A DNA stretch of 64,000 nt from JAUNSR01 sp036655355 (GTDB lineage Bacteria; Bacteroidota; Bacteroidia; Bacteroidales; JAUNSR01). The number at the start of each line of letters is the position of its first letter. Within the stretch, counting starts at the first letter, position 1. The stretch is taken from positions 248,001-312,000 of the forward strand of contig JAVVQG010000002.1 in NCBI GenBank assembly GCA_036655355.1. The letters run 5' to 3'. Under the pieces are notes generated by a model that saw only the letters and a list, made by a program, of their open reading frames with translations, was not told the origin of the DNA and searched no databases. Position numbers and translations under genes: made by a program. Positions 27,654 to 38,800 of the stretch are shown one piece after another.

Positions 27654-30461
27654 ATGAAAACCAATCATTATATCTTATTTTTCACATTATTGCTGTTAGG
27701 TTACGCTTGTACTGATAATATTACATCTGAAATAATCGGTCCGGAAGCAGGTTTACCAGCAACCGCATCCTTTTCATTTAAAGCCTCATCAAATGAACAA
27801 TTAACACGTGCTGTTGCATCAGATGCAGATGAAAAAAAGATACATAATTTGTATGTTCTTGTTTTCGATACCGAAGGAAAACGTACTTCAGGACAGTTCT
27901 TTAACACAGATGAACTTAAGAACAATAAATTGACATTATTAACTCACAGCGGAAGAAAACATGTGTACGGAATCGCCAATCTGAATTTGGACATAATGGA
28001 GATGGAGGTGAGAGCGCTGGACGCAGTGGGAACAGAATCGGAATTACAACAGCTTAACTCAAGACTTCTACAAAATACCGTCTCTCGAGGAAATAGTTTC
28101 CTAATGTCTGGATGCATCGAAGATGAAACAGGGAAGGTAGCAAACGTAGATATAAAAGAAGGAGATAACGGTCTTTTGGGCACAATCTCTTTGAGTCGAG
28201 TAGATTCCAAGATTTCCTTCATTATAACAACAACCGAAGGCGTAACCTTTACTGCTAAAGATTGGCGTGTGATGAATGTGCCTAAGAAGGTTTCACTTTT
28301 TTCTCAAACAACTAAAGATCGTTTCCAAAATCAGGAGGATTACTTCAATACAAATTGGTATAATATCGAAGGAGAAGGGGCTCTTAAAGGTAAGACTTTC
28401 GGATTTTACATATTGGAGAACACTCATACCCCCAAGGCTTTAATACCTTCCGGACTTGAATTGTTAAAACAATATAATTACAGAGAACTACAGGAAAAGA
28501 TTCCTGTAACAGGAAAGCCCAATCAGACGGTAGTAAACGGCGCCTTTATCTATGCTCCAGCTCGATCTTCTTATGTTCAGTTAAGAGGAGTATTAACTTA
28601 TAAAAACAGTGCGCAAGTTGACATAATTGCAGACGTGGTATATACCATCCATCTAGGATACCGTTCTTATAATGATATTCCGGACGCAAATGATTATGAT
28701 GCGATTCGAAACTCCCATTATACTTATCACATTACTATCAAATCGGCCGAAAACATTCAACTTGAAGTAGATAAAAAGGTGGAAAATCAACCAGGAGCCG
28801 AAGGTGCTGTAATACAAGGAAATGCAACCTATAGTTTTGATGCCCATTATGAAGCTCAGTCTATAACATTTTCGGCAAGTTCTATCGTTAATAATTTGGA
28901 TTGGTACGTTAAGACACCTTTTTCGGAAGGATTTTCAAAAGATATCCCCAAAGATAAAGATTGGATTTTATTCAAGTTAAATGAAACTTATGAAGTTAAT
29001 ATTGGAAATGGTAATGGTACGAACAAAGAAGTCGTGACTTATTATTATGATAATCTTGCAAGATTCTCAGGAGAGCAATACAGGTTTATTGGAGACGATC
29101 TGAATCACTTTAAATCAAATAAATCAATGCTCTTGACTGTTGATCAATTATTATCCATATTAAAACAATGCAAAGAACGATATAATTCAATGGATAATAA
29201 TATAGAGAATCATTTATTCGGATTTGACGGAAACATAAAATTCACAGCCTTCATCAATGAGAATTATTACGAGAATAATCCGGAAGATACGAATGACAAA
29301 TCGGTCGACCTCTGGAAGCAATTTGTAAACCAGCCGGAACGTATTCTCAACATATTATCCGAACAGGCCTTTAGTCCTGACGGAAACAGTATGATGACAC
29401 GTTCTGTCATCTCTTTCCGACAGGCTTCTATCCAAACGATGTATAACACAGAATTAGGTGCTGATAGACTACTAACGGCTTGGGGTTCCGAAATGATACA
29501 GGATAAAACTCAATACTCCTTTGGAAACGTTACCAAGTCCCCTACCAATACAAGAAATGGCAGACAAAACTGCATCACATTATGGGGCGTGGACGGAAAC
29601 ACGTATTGGGATACTTACATAAATTCCTCTGACGGTACACTGAAAGATTATTATCGCAATGCTCAATTTGCTTGTTTGCGTTTAAACCGCGATAATAATG
29701 GAAATGGAAAAATAGATAAAGATGAGATTCGATGGTACCTGACAAGTATTGATCAGCTTACCGACTTATGGATCGGAGAGAACTCATTTGATCCCGCAGC
29801 CAGACTTTATGATAAAACGGAATGGGTTCACGCAGATCAATGGTATGTTAGCAGTAGTTTTTCAGCTGCAAACGATCCAACAGTCTTGTGGTCATCCGAA
29901 GGCTCCTCTATCGGCCCTTCTAGTAGAATAGATAAAACAAAGTTATATTACAGGAGTGCTCGAAATTTAGGAAATGTCGCAGAAGGCGATACTCCTCAGG
30001 ATTTTGCCAATTATGATCGCAATACAGGGATAATCTCGCTCGACGCACTAAACTATAAATCGATCAGAGGATATCCTGCTGTTACTGAACTCCGTAGGCA
30101 TCATGAGCGAGAAGCTGACAATATGCCCAGAAGAAGATTTGAAGTGCAGAAAGGGTCAGTAGCAATGGGAATAGACTGGCCTGAAATGCAGACGTTGGTA
30201 GACAGTCCTAATTCTCCTATTAAGAAACTCGGAACAGGTTGGCGTATGCCAAATCAAAGGGAGTTAGCTCTAATGCAGTCCCGCATAGGTAACGACGGCA
30301 ATTGGCAAAGTGATAATCACATGTCACGCACCCGTTTTAGCCTTAATCCAATTAATGGAACTCGATATGGCTTCTCGGTGAGTTATAACAATTACAATTT
30401 ATACTTGATCAACAGTAACAATGATCGCGGAAACGTCCGTTGTGTCCGTGACCTTGAATAA
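27654..30461 (+). CDS. Large pilus protein, DUF4906-like, with EF-hand loop (tip candidate C)
   Basis: 935-residue lipoprotein, last gene of the pilus operon (lipobox GYAC). N-terminal features: EQLTRAVASD (processing-type site) and NLYVLVFDTEG. The C-terminal module contains a perfect EF-hand-type calcium loop, DNNGNGKIDKDE at residues 680-691 (ligand positions D, N, N, D, E with Gly at six), then IRWYLTSIDQLTDL and a final GWRMPNQRELALM ... RCVRDLE segment. This C-terminal module is the same as in the two 760-800 residue proteins, but only here is the loop intact. By position and length it is the best candidate for the pilus tip adhesin; that is inference. Confidence 0.78.
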   Translation: MKTNHYILFFTLLLLGYACTDNITSEIIGPEAGLPATASFSFKASSNEQLTRAVASDADEKKIHNLYVLVFDTEGKRTSGQFFNTDELKNNKLTLLTHSGRKHVYGIANLNLDIMEMEVRALDAVGTESELQQLNSRLLQNTVSRGNSFLMSGCIEDETGKVANVDIKEGDNGLLGTISLSRVDSKISFIITTTEGVTFTAKDWRVMNVPKKVSLFSQTTKDRFQNQEDYFNTNWYNIEGEGALKGKTFGFYILENTHTPKALIPSGLELLKQYNYRELQEKIPVTGKPNQTVVNGAFIYAPARSSYVQLRGVLTYKNSAQVDIIADVVYTIHLGYRSYNDIPDANDYDAIRNSHYTYHITIKSAENIQLEVDKKVENQPGAEGAVIQGNATYSFDAHYEAQSITFSASSIVNNLDWYVKTPFSEGFSKDIPKDKDWILFKLNETYEVNIGNGNGTNKEVVTYYYDNLARFSGEQYRFIGDDLNHFKSNKSMLLTVDQLLSILKQCKERYNSMDNNIENHLFGFDGNIKFTAFINENYYENNPEDTNDKSVDLWKQFVNQPERILNILSEQAFSPDGNSMMTRSVISFRQASIQTMYNTELGADRLLTAWGSEMIQDKTQYSFGNVTKSPTNTRNGRQNCITLWGVDGNTYWDTYINSSDGTLKDYYRNAQFACLRLNRDNNGNGKIDKDEIRWYLTSIDQLTDLWIGENSFDPAARLYDKTEWVHADQWYVSSSFSAANDPTVLWSSEGSSIGPSSRIDKTKLYYRSARNLGNVAEGDTPQDFANYDRNTGIISLDALNYKSIRGYPAVTELRRHHEREADNMPRRRFEVQKGSVAMGIDWPEMQTLVDSPNSPIKKLGTGWRMPNQRELALMQSRIGNDGNWQSDNHMSRTRFSLNPINGTRYGFSVSYNNYNLYLINSNNDRGNVRCVRDLE

Positions 30462-30481
30462 AAGCTTTTCTTTTCCATACC

Positions 30482-30520
30482 GCGCCCAAATCCCCTCGGT
30501 TTTGGGCGCTTTTTATTTTT
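30482..30520 (+). terminator. Rho-independent terminator of the pilus operon
   Basis: GCGCCCAAA (30482-30490) pairs with TTTGGGCGC (30501-30509), followed directly by TTTTTATTTTT. It lies 20 bases after the last pilus gene. Confidence 0.9.
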
Positions 30521-30590
30521 CACAGCTCTTGCGACCCCTCTTTTTCGACCGGGGAGTTTTACTTTTTTCACCAATACACCCTTCCTATTC

Positions 30591-30622
30591 TTGCCAAAAC
30601 TTCTTATTTTATTGTATTTTTG
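30591..30622 (+). promoter_or_regulatory. Promoter of cca
   Basis: TTG (30591-30593), 21 bases, TATTTTTG (30615-30622), matching the Bacteroidetes consensus. It places the transcription start about 20 bases before the ATG at 30648 and argues against the longer frame beginning at 30591. Confidence 0.65.
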
Positions 30623-30647
30623 TTGCGATTATTTATACGATAACTAC

Positions 30648-32087
30648 ATGTATCTTGATAAAGAGCAGTTGTTGAGTCATCTGCAGCATAATATTTTTAA
30701 AATCATTTCTGAGGAAGCAGGTCAGCTGGGCCTGGAGAGTTATGTGATCGGAGGATATGTTAGAGATATTTTCCTTCAACGTGATTCGAAAGATATCGAC
30801 GTGGTAACGGTGGGAAGCGGTATCGAACTGGCTTCCGCCGTAGCGAAAAGATTGGGTAAGGGAGCACATCTCTCCGTATTCAAGAACTTCGGAACCGCAC
30901 AGGTGAAGTATTATGATCTTGAAGTTGAATTTGTAGGAGCCCGCCGGGAATCCTATACACACGACTCCCGCAAACCCATCGTTGAAAACGGTTCGTTAAC
31001 GGACGATCAGAATCGCCGCGATTTTACCATCAACGCCCTCGCACTTTCCCTCAATCAGAATAATTTCGGCGAATTGATAGATCCTTTCAACGGTCTGGCC
31101 GATATGGAGAATAAAATTATCCGTACCCCGCTCGATCCCGATATCACTTTCTCCGACGATCCGCTGCGCATGATGCGCGCCATCCGTTTCGCTACACAAC
31201 TCGGTTTTTACATCGAAGACGAAACGTTCAGCGCCATTCACCGCAACCGCGAACGGATCAACATCATCTCCGGCGAACGAATCATCGATGAGATCAATAA
31301 GATGATGAAAGCTCCGAAACCCTCTGTCGGTTTCCTGTTGCTGGAGAAATCGGGACTCTTGGAAATTATTTTCCCAGAACTGCAGGCGCTGAAAGGTGTT
31401 GACAGTAAAGACGGGCGCGGACACAAAGATAATTTCTACCACACGCTTTTGGTATTGGATAACCTGGCCGCGATGTCTGACAACCTGTGGTTGCGCTGGG
31501 GTGCTTTGCTTCACGATATCGGCAAACCAATCACCAAGCGATACGATAAGAAGTTGGGGTGGACATTCCACAACCACAATTTCGTAGGTGAGAAAATGAT
31601 CCCCGAGGTGTTCCGGAAAATGAAACTTCCGCTTAACGATAAGATGAAGTATGTTCAGAAACTGGTGGGTCTTCATATGCGCCCGATCGTTCTTGCCGAA
31701 GAGGAGGTTACTGATTCAGCCGTGCGACGCTTGCTTTTTGACGCAGGCAATGACATCGATGACCTGATGACCCTTTGCGAAGCGGATATCACTTCGAAAA
31801 ACAAGGAAAAGGTGAAACGCTTCCTTGCTAATTTCAAACTGGTTCGCAACAAATTGAAGGAGATTGAAGCGAAAGATAGCATCCGTAATTTCCAACCTCC
31901 CGTTTCGGGCGAAGAGATCATGCAAATCTTCAACCTTACTCCGAGTCGCGAAGTGGGCGATTTGAAATCAGCGCTGAAAGATGCGATTCTCGACGGAATC
32001 ATTCCGAACGAAAGAGAAGCGGCGATGAATTACCTGATGTCGATCGCAGAACAAAGAGGTATGAAACCCGTTCAGCCGGTTTCTTAG
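30648..32087 (+). CDS. cca: CCA tRNA nucleotidyltransferase (poly(A) polymerase family, with HD domain)
   Basis: 479 residues. Adds or repairs the 3'-CCA of tRNAs using CTP and ATP. The class II nucleotidyltransferase signature is clear: GGYVRD at 35-40 and the metal-binding pair D49-I50-D51 (KDIDVV), then the RRDFTINAL and RMMRAIRFA motifs. A C-terminal HD phosphohydrolase domain carries HDIGKP and HMRPI. The start at 30648 (MYLDKEQ) is preferred over an in-frame TTG at 30591, whose extra residues lie across the promoter. Confidence 0.93.
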   Translation: MYLDKEQLLSHLQHNIFKIISEEAGQLGLESYVIGGYVRDIFLQRDSKDIDVVTVGSGIELASAVAKRLGKGAHLSVFKNFGTAQVKYYDLEVEFVGARRESYTHDSRKPIVENGSLTDDQNRRDFTINALALSLNQNNFGELIDPFNGLADMENKIIRTPLDPDITFSDDPLRMMRAIRFATQLGFYIEDETFSAIHRNRERINIISGERIIDEINKMMKAPKPSVGFLLLEKSGLLEIIFPELQALKGVDSKDGRGHKDNFYHTLLVLDNLAAMSDNLWLRWGALLHDIGKPITKRYDKKLGWTFHNHNFVGEKMIPEVFRKMKLPLNDKMKYVQKLVGLHMRPIVLAEEEVTDSAVRRLLFDAGNDIDDLMTLCEADITSKNKEKVKRFLANFKLVRNKLKEIEAKDSIRNFQPPVSGEEIMQIFNLTPSREVGDLKSALKDAILDGIIPNEREAAMNYLMSIAEQRGMKPVQPVS

Positions 32088-32110
32088 AAGCATCTAATGA
32101 AAATTACAAT

Positions 32111-32150
32111 AAAAGGGTTCCGCTCCATTCAATTGGAGCGGAACCCTTTT
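32111..32150. terminator. Strong bidirectional hairpin terminator after cca
   Basis: A 17-base perfect stem (32111-32127 with 32134-32150), AAAAGGGTTCCGCTCCA on the left arm, loop TTCAAT. It has T-runs on both strands. Confidence 0.92.
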
Positions 32151-32214
32151 TGTTTGCGAACCACTTCTTTAAATAGTTGTTATGTATGTAAATACAACCT
32201 TAATATTTACAGAT

Positions 32215-32379
32215 ATGAGTCATCATAAACATCGTAATAATCAAACTCAAAACGCATCGCACAAATTTAATTCGAAAGTCGTTCTGCGTTGGGCAGCCAT
32301 CATTCTGGTTATCCTGCTACTCTTTTGGCTCTTCATCGCTGAAGATATCGGCGCATATATGGGTTGGGGCAATCCTTAA
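32215..32379 (+). CDS. Small single-helix membrane protein (54 aa)
   Basis: ATG at 32215 gives MSHHKHRNNQTQ, a His/Asn-rich polar N-terminus, followed by a strong hydrophobic helix (RWAAIILVILLLFWLFI) and an acidic-aromatic tail ending AYMGWGNP. TTG (32177-32179), 21 bases, TAATATTT (32201-32208) is a usable promoter that would make the transcript nearly leaderless and excludes an alternative in-frame ATG at 32182. It stands alone between two terminators. No family is recognised; the composition strongly suggests a real small protein. Confidence 0.55.
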   Translation: MSHHKHRNNQTQNASHKFNSKVVLRWAAIILVILLLFWLFIAEDIGAYMGWGNP

Positions 32380-32821
32380 CGAAAAAAATAAAAGGAGGTT
32401 GTCTAATCCATTCCTAAGAATGCCAGACAACCTCCTTTGTGCTAATTTCAAATCTCGAACTAATTAAATACTTATCTCTTGTGCTAATTTTCGAATACAA
32501 AGTTAGAGGAATCCCAAATAAGCAGCAATCCCCACTAATAATGAAAAAGCAGCTCGCGATTCACCATATCTAGTGAGCACAAAAACAGTTAACTCCCTCT
32601 ATTTGTGCACCAAAAGACTTTTACCCAATTAACATTATTAAACAAAAAGCTTAACAAAAGGCTTTGCGTAGCAAAAAAACAAATAAAGCTTCTTGTTGCT
32701 GTTCTGCGAATATTCCCCAATATTTTCTTACGATAATTAATCCCCGCAGCGATTCATTTGAATATGCTTTATTTTGCATTGATTTTCAATAGTTAACCAA
32801 AGCACTATTAATAATATTCAC
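32380..32821. other. Intergenic region before the giant secreted protein
   Basis: About 440 bases. After the hairpin at 32391-32438 there is a 12-nt direct repeat TTGTGCTAATTT (32437-32448 and 32479-32490). On the minus strand a 26-codon frame (32503-32580; GTG start) encodes a hydrophobic segment (ESRAAFSLLVGIAAYLGFL), perhaps a gene remnant. No perfect promoter was found for the giant gene; GCTTTATTTTGC near 32770 is the nearest -7-like word. Confidence 0.5.
32391..32438. terminator. Hairpin terminator (second copy of a repeated element)
   Basis: AAAGGAGGTTGTCT (32391-32404) pairs with AGACAACCTCCTTT (32425-32438) over 14 bases, with an inner ATTC/GAAT stem. It lies 12 bases after the small membrane protein gene. 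The T-run is on the minus-strand side (TATTTTTTTC). It matches the element at 9320-9361 in shape, with compensating base changes. Confidence 0.75.
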
Positions 32822-35800
32822 ATGAAAGTTAAAAAGTATCTCTATGGGATTTCACTGCTCATCCCCCTTGCCATTCAGGCAATTCCATTTCGGGATGAGG
32901 TGATCATCAGAAATCAAAAGCTTCAAAACAAGCTTAATCAGATTCCGGATTCCCTTTTCGAGGAGGTGAAGAAAGAGGATCTTCTCCAAGACGAAGTGTA
33001 CATTAAACTCGCCCGCGATGGTTGGGATAGTGAAGAAATCCGATCTGTCATGGGACATTACATCCGGAAAAACCGGAAAAATGTCCGCGGTACGAATGAG
33101 TATGGAAAATATGCCAAACAATGGCTTCCCACACACGGGTATACGCCCGGAGGCGATACCCTGTATCAGTTCGTCGACTCCACCTATAATGAACAGATGA
33201 TGCGTAACATACGCTCGGTAGTTGGTGCGGAACTGGATAACTATTATAAATCGGAACCTTATACGGTAGAAGATCGTCGCAGCGGGAAACGCCAGCCGGG
33301 GATTTTCCGCCCCGTGCTGCATAAACCCTCTTCGGGACGTATCCACTGGATTCATGTTCATCCCGAGAACGACGACTCACTGATGGTGGTGCCCGACGGC
33401 TGCGGAATTTTCCGTACGCACGATTTGGGACGTACCTGGGATTGCATCACAGACCGAATCCCGGTGCGCGAACACCGTAACACCGCTACTCACTCGGCGA
33501 TTCCGGTGGATCCGGACGATTGGAATCACGTCTTTGCCTTTATGAGCAACGGAAATCCGGTGTATGAAACACGAGACGGTGGTGATTCGTGGAGACGCGT
33601 AGAGGGGGCTACCCACAAAGGATTTAAACGCGGCTATTGTTTCCGCGATAAAGCCGGTAACCTGAAATTCATCGGTGCCGTACAAAACGGCGGCTCTTAT
33701 TGGAACAGTCCGCTATGGATCAGCGAGGATACTTGTAAAACGTGGACACAGGTAATCGTGCCCGACGAATTGAAAGACGTACATCCTGAAAGCGGAGCCA
33801 AAGGGGTGTGGTTTCAACAAGTGGAGTTCGATCCGCAAAACCGCGATTTGATCTATCTTCCAACCTCTCAGAGCATCTTCTACTTTGACGATGGAGCCAA
33901 AAGCACTACCGTTAATGGCAAGAAGGTGTACCAAATCAAGAAAATGCAACTCCGCGTTCACGATCAGGCGGGAACCACGCTTCGGAGCGATACGACCGTA
34001 TTTCCGTTTACCGTGGCCAACTCGCAGGGATTCCTGAATGTAAACCCCAATAACCCAAATCAGCTTTGGTTTGCGGCAGGTCGTCGCAACCCGCTCCAAA
34101 CGGCGCTTTACTTCTCGGAAGATAAAGGAAAGAACTGGATCACACTTCAGGAACCTTCTGCCGGAATCGGCTCGGGACGTTTGTTCGGAAACGAATCGCC
34201 TTGGGGATGGCTAGGCGGCTTCGGTGTGAATTTCACCGATCCGAACTGGGTGTACGGATGCTCGATGAGCTCGGCGATCAGTAGCAACGGGGGTCGCGAT
34301 TTCAATGAATACGCTTGGGGACACCGTATGAAGGCGCTTCATGACGACGGCTTGTATTATGGGGTTAGTAACTCCAGACACAATGCTGACAACCATTGCA
34401 TCGTATCGCATAAATCGGGACGCGTTTTCCGTGGTTCCGACGGTGGTATGCTGATGAAAGATCCGAATATCAACGATCATCAGTGGACGAATATCGGAAG
34501 CAACATGGGCCAGATGCTCTATTACTCGATTAAGGTAAACGAGTTCGGCGATCATTTGCTCTTCGGTAACACACAGGATATCGATGCCCAGACTTACCGC
34601 TACGGCCGTTGGGGTGCGTATCGCGGATACGAGGGAAGCACGGCGTTCGTCAATCCATACAGCAACGCCTGCTATTACTCCGGAGGTGGAGGCGGTATCG
34701 AGGATTGCGAATTCGGTTCGTGGAACAATGGCTTTACCGCCGCCGACGTTTGTACCGGCAATTGGTACCTGCGCAGAGAGGCAAGTGACAAATCGTTTTT
34801 CCGTCTGAACGATGTGGGTCGCAGTATGACCGACATCGCGGCTAAAATCGGCTACAAAGTGCGCGATTTCGGATTGTGCCGCGATAAAGGACACACTACC
34901 CTGTTCGTGCTTACCTCGGATAAGAAGGTAAAACGTTCAGTGGATAACGGCGAGACATTCGTAGATCTGTTCTCGACACAGGCCTCGGCAATCGCAACCG
35001 ATCCGGACAACAGCGATGTTATTTACCTGGCGTTGCAGGGACAAGTGGTTCGCCACAACCTGAAAGACGGCTCGCAGGAGGTATTCGCGAATGGTTTACC
35101 GAACGTAAACGCCCGCTCGCTCTTTTTCCATGAAGGAAGCGGCGACCTTTACCTGCACCACGACCAAAGCGGGGTGTATCTCAAAGAGCATGACTCGAAC
35201 GAATGGCGACTTTGGACCAAAGGGTATAATCCGGCGAAATCAGGTTACGCTGTAATCAACTACACTTCGCAGGAATTCGTGCTTCAGGATTACGGTCGCG
35301 GTATCTACGTAGCGGACCTGCAGAATCCGGCCGACCGCTTTTTCAAAAACGGTTTCGCGCTGAAAGAGCTTTCCAATGTGGAGGGGCGCCGCACACTCGG
35401 TATCGATACCTATTGGATCGTTCCTTTGTATTACCACTATGAATGGCGTGTAAACGGCATCGTACAGAACAATCCGTATCAGTACCTTACAACGGCACTG
35501 AATCCGGGAGACCGCGTACAGCTCAAACTCACCCTGCGCGAGTCGCCGGACGTATCCACCCTGTCACAGGAATTCGTGGTAACGGAAACGGCTTCGGTTA
35601 CTCCGAATAAGAAAGCGGGCAACGCACTCTACTCAAACCAGAAAGGTCGTTTGGACCTGGGCTACGTGGATTATTTCTTCAACGACTTCACCATTGAATT
35701 CTGGGCGAAGCCGCAGAGCAACGGGATCTTACTGGGGAATCGTCAACGGGATGATCGCGACGTGAAAGGATGGTACCTGGCTGTCGACGGCGATCAGCTG

Positions 35801-38800
35801 AGATTCAAATACTGTCCGGCGAACAACTTCTCGCGTCCCGTTTATGAAACGAACATGCCGGATCAGCAGAAAGAACTGAATGCGGGCGCGCTCAAATTGG
35901 GCGAATGGTCGCACATCTCGGTAGCACACAGCAGAAACGGCGATATCCGAATCTTTGTGAACGGAATACAGAAGGTTTCCGCTCCCCGTATCCTGCCGGA
36001 ACATACCTTGAATAACTCGATGTATCTTTCGCTATTCGCAGACGGGTATGACCTGAACGCGATCAATGCCGCCGTAGATGAGTTTAAAATCTGGAACTAC
36101 GCGCTTTCGCAGGAGGAAATCCGCAAGGTGATGTATTCGCACGAAGCGGACCGAAAAGAGGGATTGGTGTATTACAACGGATTCAACGGCGAAACACTGA
36201 CCGACAACAAGGAGACTTTCTCCCGTCAGGAACCGCGTCCGCGTATCCGTGGGGAATTTACAGCTGTCAACATGCCGGTTTCGGTGGGCGCATCTCATGC
36301 GGTGACAGCTCCGCTTTCGGGAACGACGTTATTCGCTAAGGGAGAGCTTAAACTGATGAGTATCACGGCGAAAGACGCCGCATATACGCCAGAACTGACC
36401 GTATACGGATATGACACGCAGGTGCTGACCGAAAAGGAATCGAACCTACACCCGGACTATTACATCCTCTCTCCTATCGGTTATCAGATCAAGAATTTTG
36501 ATAATGCGGTAAGCGAGCGCGATACCACCGACCTAAGCTTCTTCATCGACAATTACGATGCGGCGAAAGAGTACCACCTCTACGTGGCGGATGCCGAAAA
36601 AGAGAATAAATATTGGGAGGCTTATCGCAAATTGCGATACGATGGCGGTACGGCGACTTTAACAGCCGATGCGGCACGCATCTCCGAACTGGGAGGCAAA
36701 TGCATGCTGATCGTCACCTATCAGCCGGCGATCGAAGTAACCATACGCGAAATGAATCAGGCCGGCGTGCTTTCGGTTTATTCGCAGCAGAAGTCAGACT
36801 ATACGCTGGATGCCCGTTTGGTAGGCGACTTGATGGAACCATTCCAAGCTTATTCTGTAAAATCAGATCATCCGATTCTGCAACCGACCGAGGCGTTCCA
36901 TTTCACCAAAGGAGTGGCAACGGGTAAGATGAAGATCAACCCTGCAGAGCTCGGCGCGTTCGGCGAAGCAACGCCAACTTACCTGCGCGGAGAGGATCAC
37001 CAGATGATTCCGTTCCCGGTAAAAGTGACCAACAGAATGATACCGGCCGAAGCGGGACACTCGGTTCAACTTATTAAAGGGGGACTCACCATCGGAAACA
37101 GCGCTACGTTTGCACCGGTTCACCTGTCGAACACCGTTTCAATCATGGGATGGATACGCATTGATTCGGCTGCGGTACTCTCCGGGATGAAACCACTCTT
37201 TATGTTCCGCGGCGGCAGTCCGATGGTCGCTACCGGCATTCACCTGGAGAGCGGCAATGTGCGTTGCCACTGGAACGAGGAAGGCTGGAGCTGGGGAACT
37301 TCTACGGCATTGAACGTGACACCGGATCAGTTGGGACAATGGATCCACCTGGCACTGGTAGCACGTCCCGACGGAATGGATTATTACCTCAACGGAACGA
37401 AATACACCGTGAACCGCACCATCAACAAAGCGCGCATCCAAGCGCCGCTGATGCTGGGACAGAATTTTTCCGGCGACCGTTGGTTCAGCGGTGCATTCGA
37501 CCAGGTGGGATTGTGGAACCGCTCCTTAACACAAGACGAAGTGGTGCGTTACATGCACTCCGCTCCCCTACTGAACGATTCGGCATTGGTCGTATACACC
37601 AACATGGATTACCTCGATGAAGAGGGAGTGATTCTAGATGCGAAAAACGATGCAGCCGTCACACAGTTCGGAATGGCGGTAAAAGGTCACCGTTCGTCGT
37701 TTCCGTTCAATTCGACAGAAAGCACTCGGCACGATGCACAGACAAACGGATCGAACACGACTAGCGCAAACGGGGCATGGCAGGCGACATTGCCGGCCGG
37801 TACCACTGCAGGTTATTATGTGAACCGTTTTGCGGAACTTCCGTACAACTACGCAAACGCATCCCGTTCAGGATACCGCCCGCTGAAAAGAGAGTACGCA
37901 ACACTCCTGTTTGACCGCAAAATGACACTCGCGGCTCAAGACACGGTGGTGCTTACCGTTTCGGACGAAGCGATTCTCGAAGGCGATCCGATTACATTGA
38001 CGATTCGTCCCATCGGATCGGAACAGCCGTTCGATACGTATGCGAACGCCACGGCCGTAGCCAACGGAACGGCAACCTTCCGCATTGCCGGAAACTTGTT
38101 GAATCAAGGGGCCACACTCCTGCTTCAGATCGCTCCGGACGCGGCTCAACGACCTATCAAAGGGGAAGTGATCGTACCGGGTATCACTGCCGGCAATCCG
38201 AATATCATCCTCAAAGAGGGCGATACTACAATTCCGCTGCAAGTGAAGATGAACAGTTACAATGCGGGCGATATCGTACTGCTTTCGGTGAAAGAGAGCG
38301 CTTATGCCTCGCTTGACCGCGACACGGTGGATATGAACTCGGCGAACGGCAACTTCTCCGTACGCATCGACAGAGCTAAAATAAACAAACTGGCATGGAA
38401 CCCGGTAACCGTTTCGCTCGTGGGGGCTCAGGCCGAAACCATCGAACTGCAGGTTTCGCTTGAACCGCGCGTTGAACTGCGATTGAAAAACGGCACCGAT
38501 GCAAACCATTTCACAGCGATCGAGCCGATTTCTACCCTCGAGGTGGAAGCGGAATTGATTCAAGGTGTCATGGAGAACGACGTGAAGTTGACCACTACGG
38601 CCGATGTCAACAACGTTCTCAACACGGGTAACGGTACATTGCTGAGCAACCGTGCCGTAACCATCAACGGACTGGAGCATTTCTCCTCTCCATTGGGTGT
38701 GGCAAATGAGGGATGGAACCTGATCGGAAACCCTTACCTGGCGAATATCAACTTGACCAAACGCCAGAACATCGATTTCGATCCGGCAAAACTGACTCAT

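Noticed and set aside
30996..31676. Minus-strand frame of 226 codons
   Set aside because: Antisense to cca, which has complete family motifs.
32503..32580. 25-residue hydrophobic minus-strand frame
   Set aside because: Too short, GTG start only and no promoter; could be a gene remnant.
34211..34894. Minus-strand frame of 227 codons
   Set aside because: Antisense to the giant secreted protein; no supporting signal.
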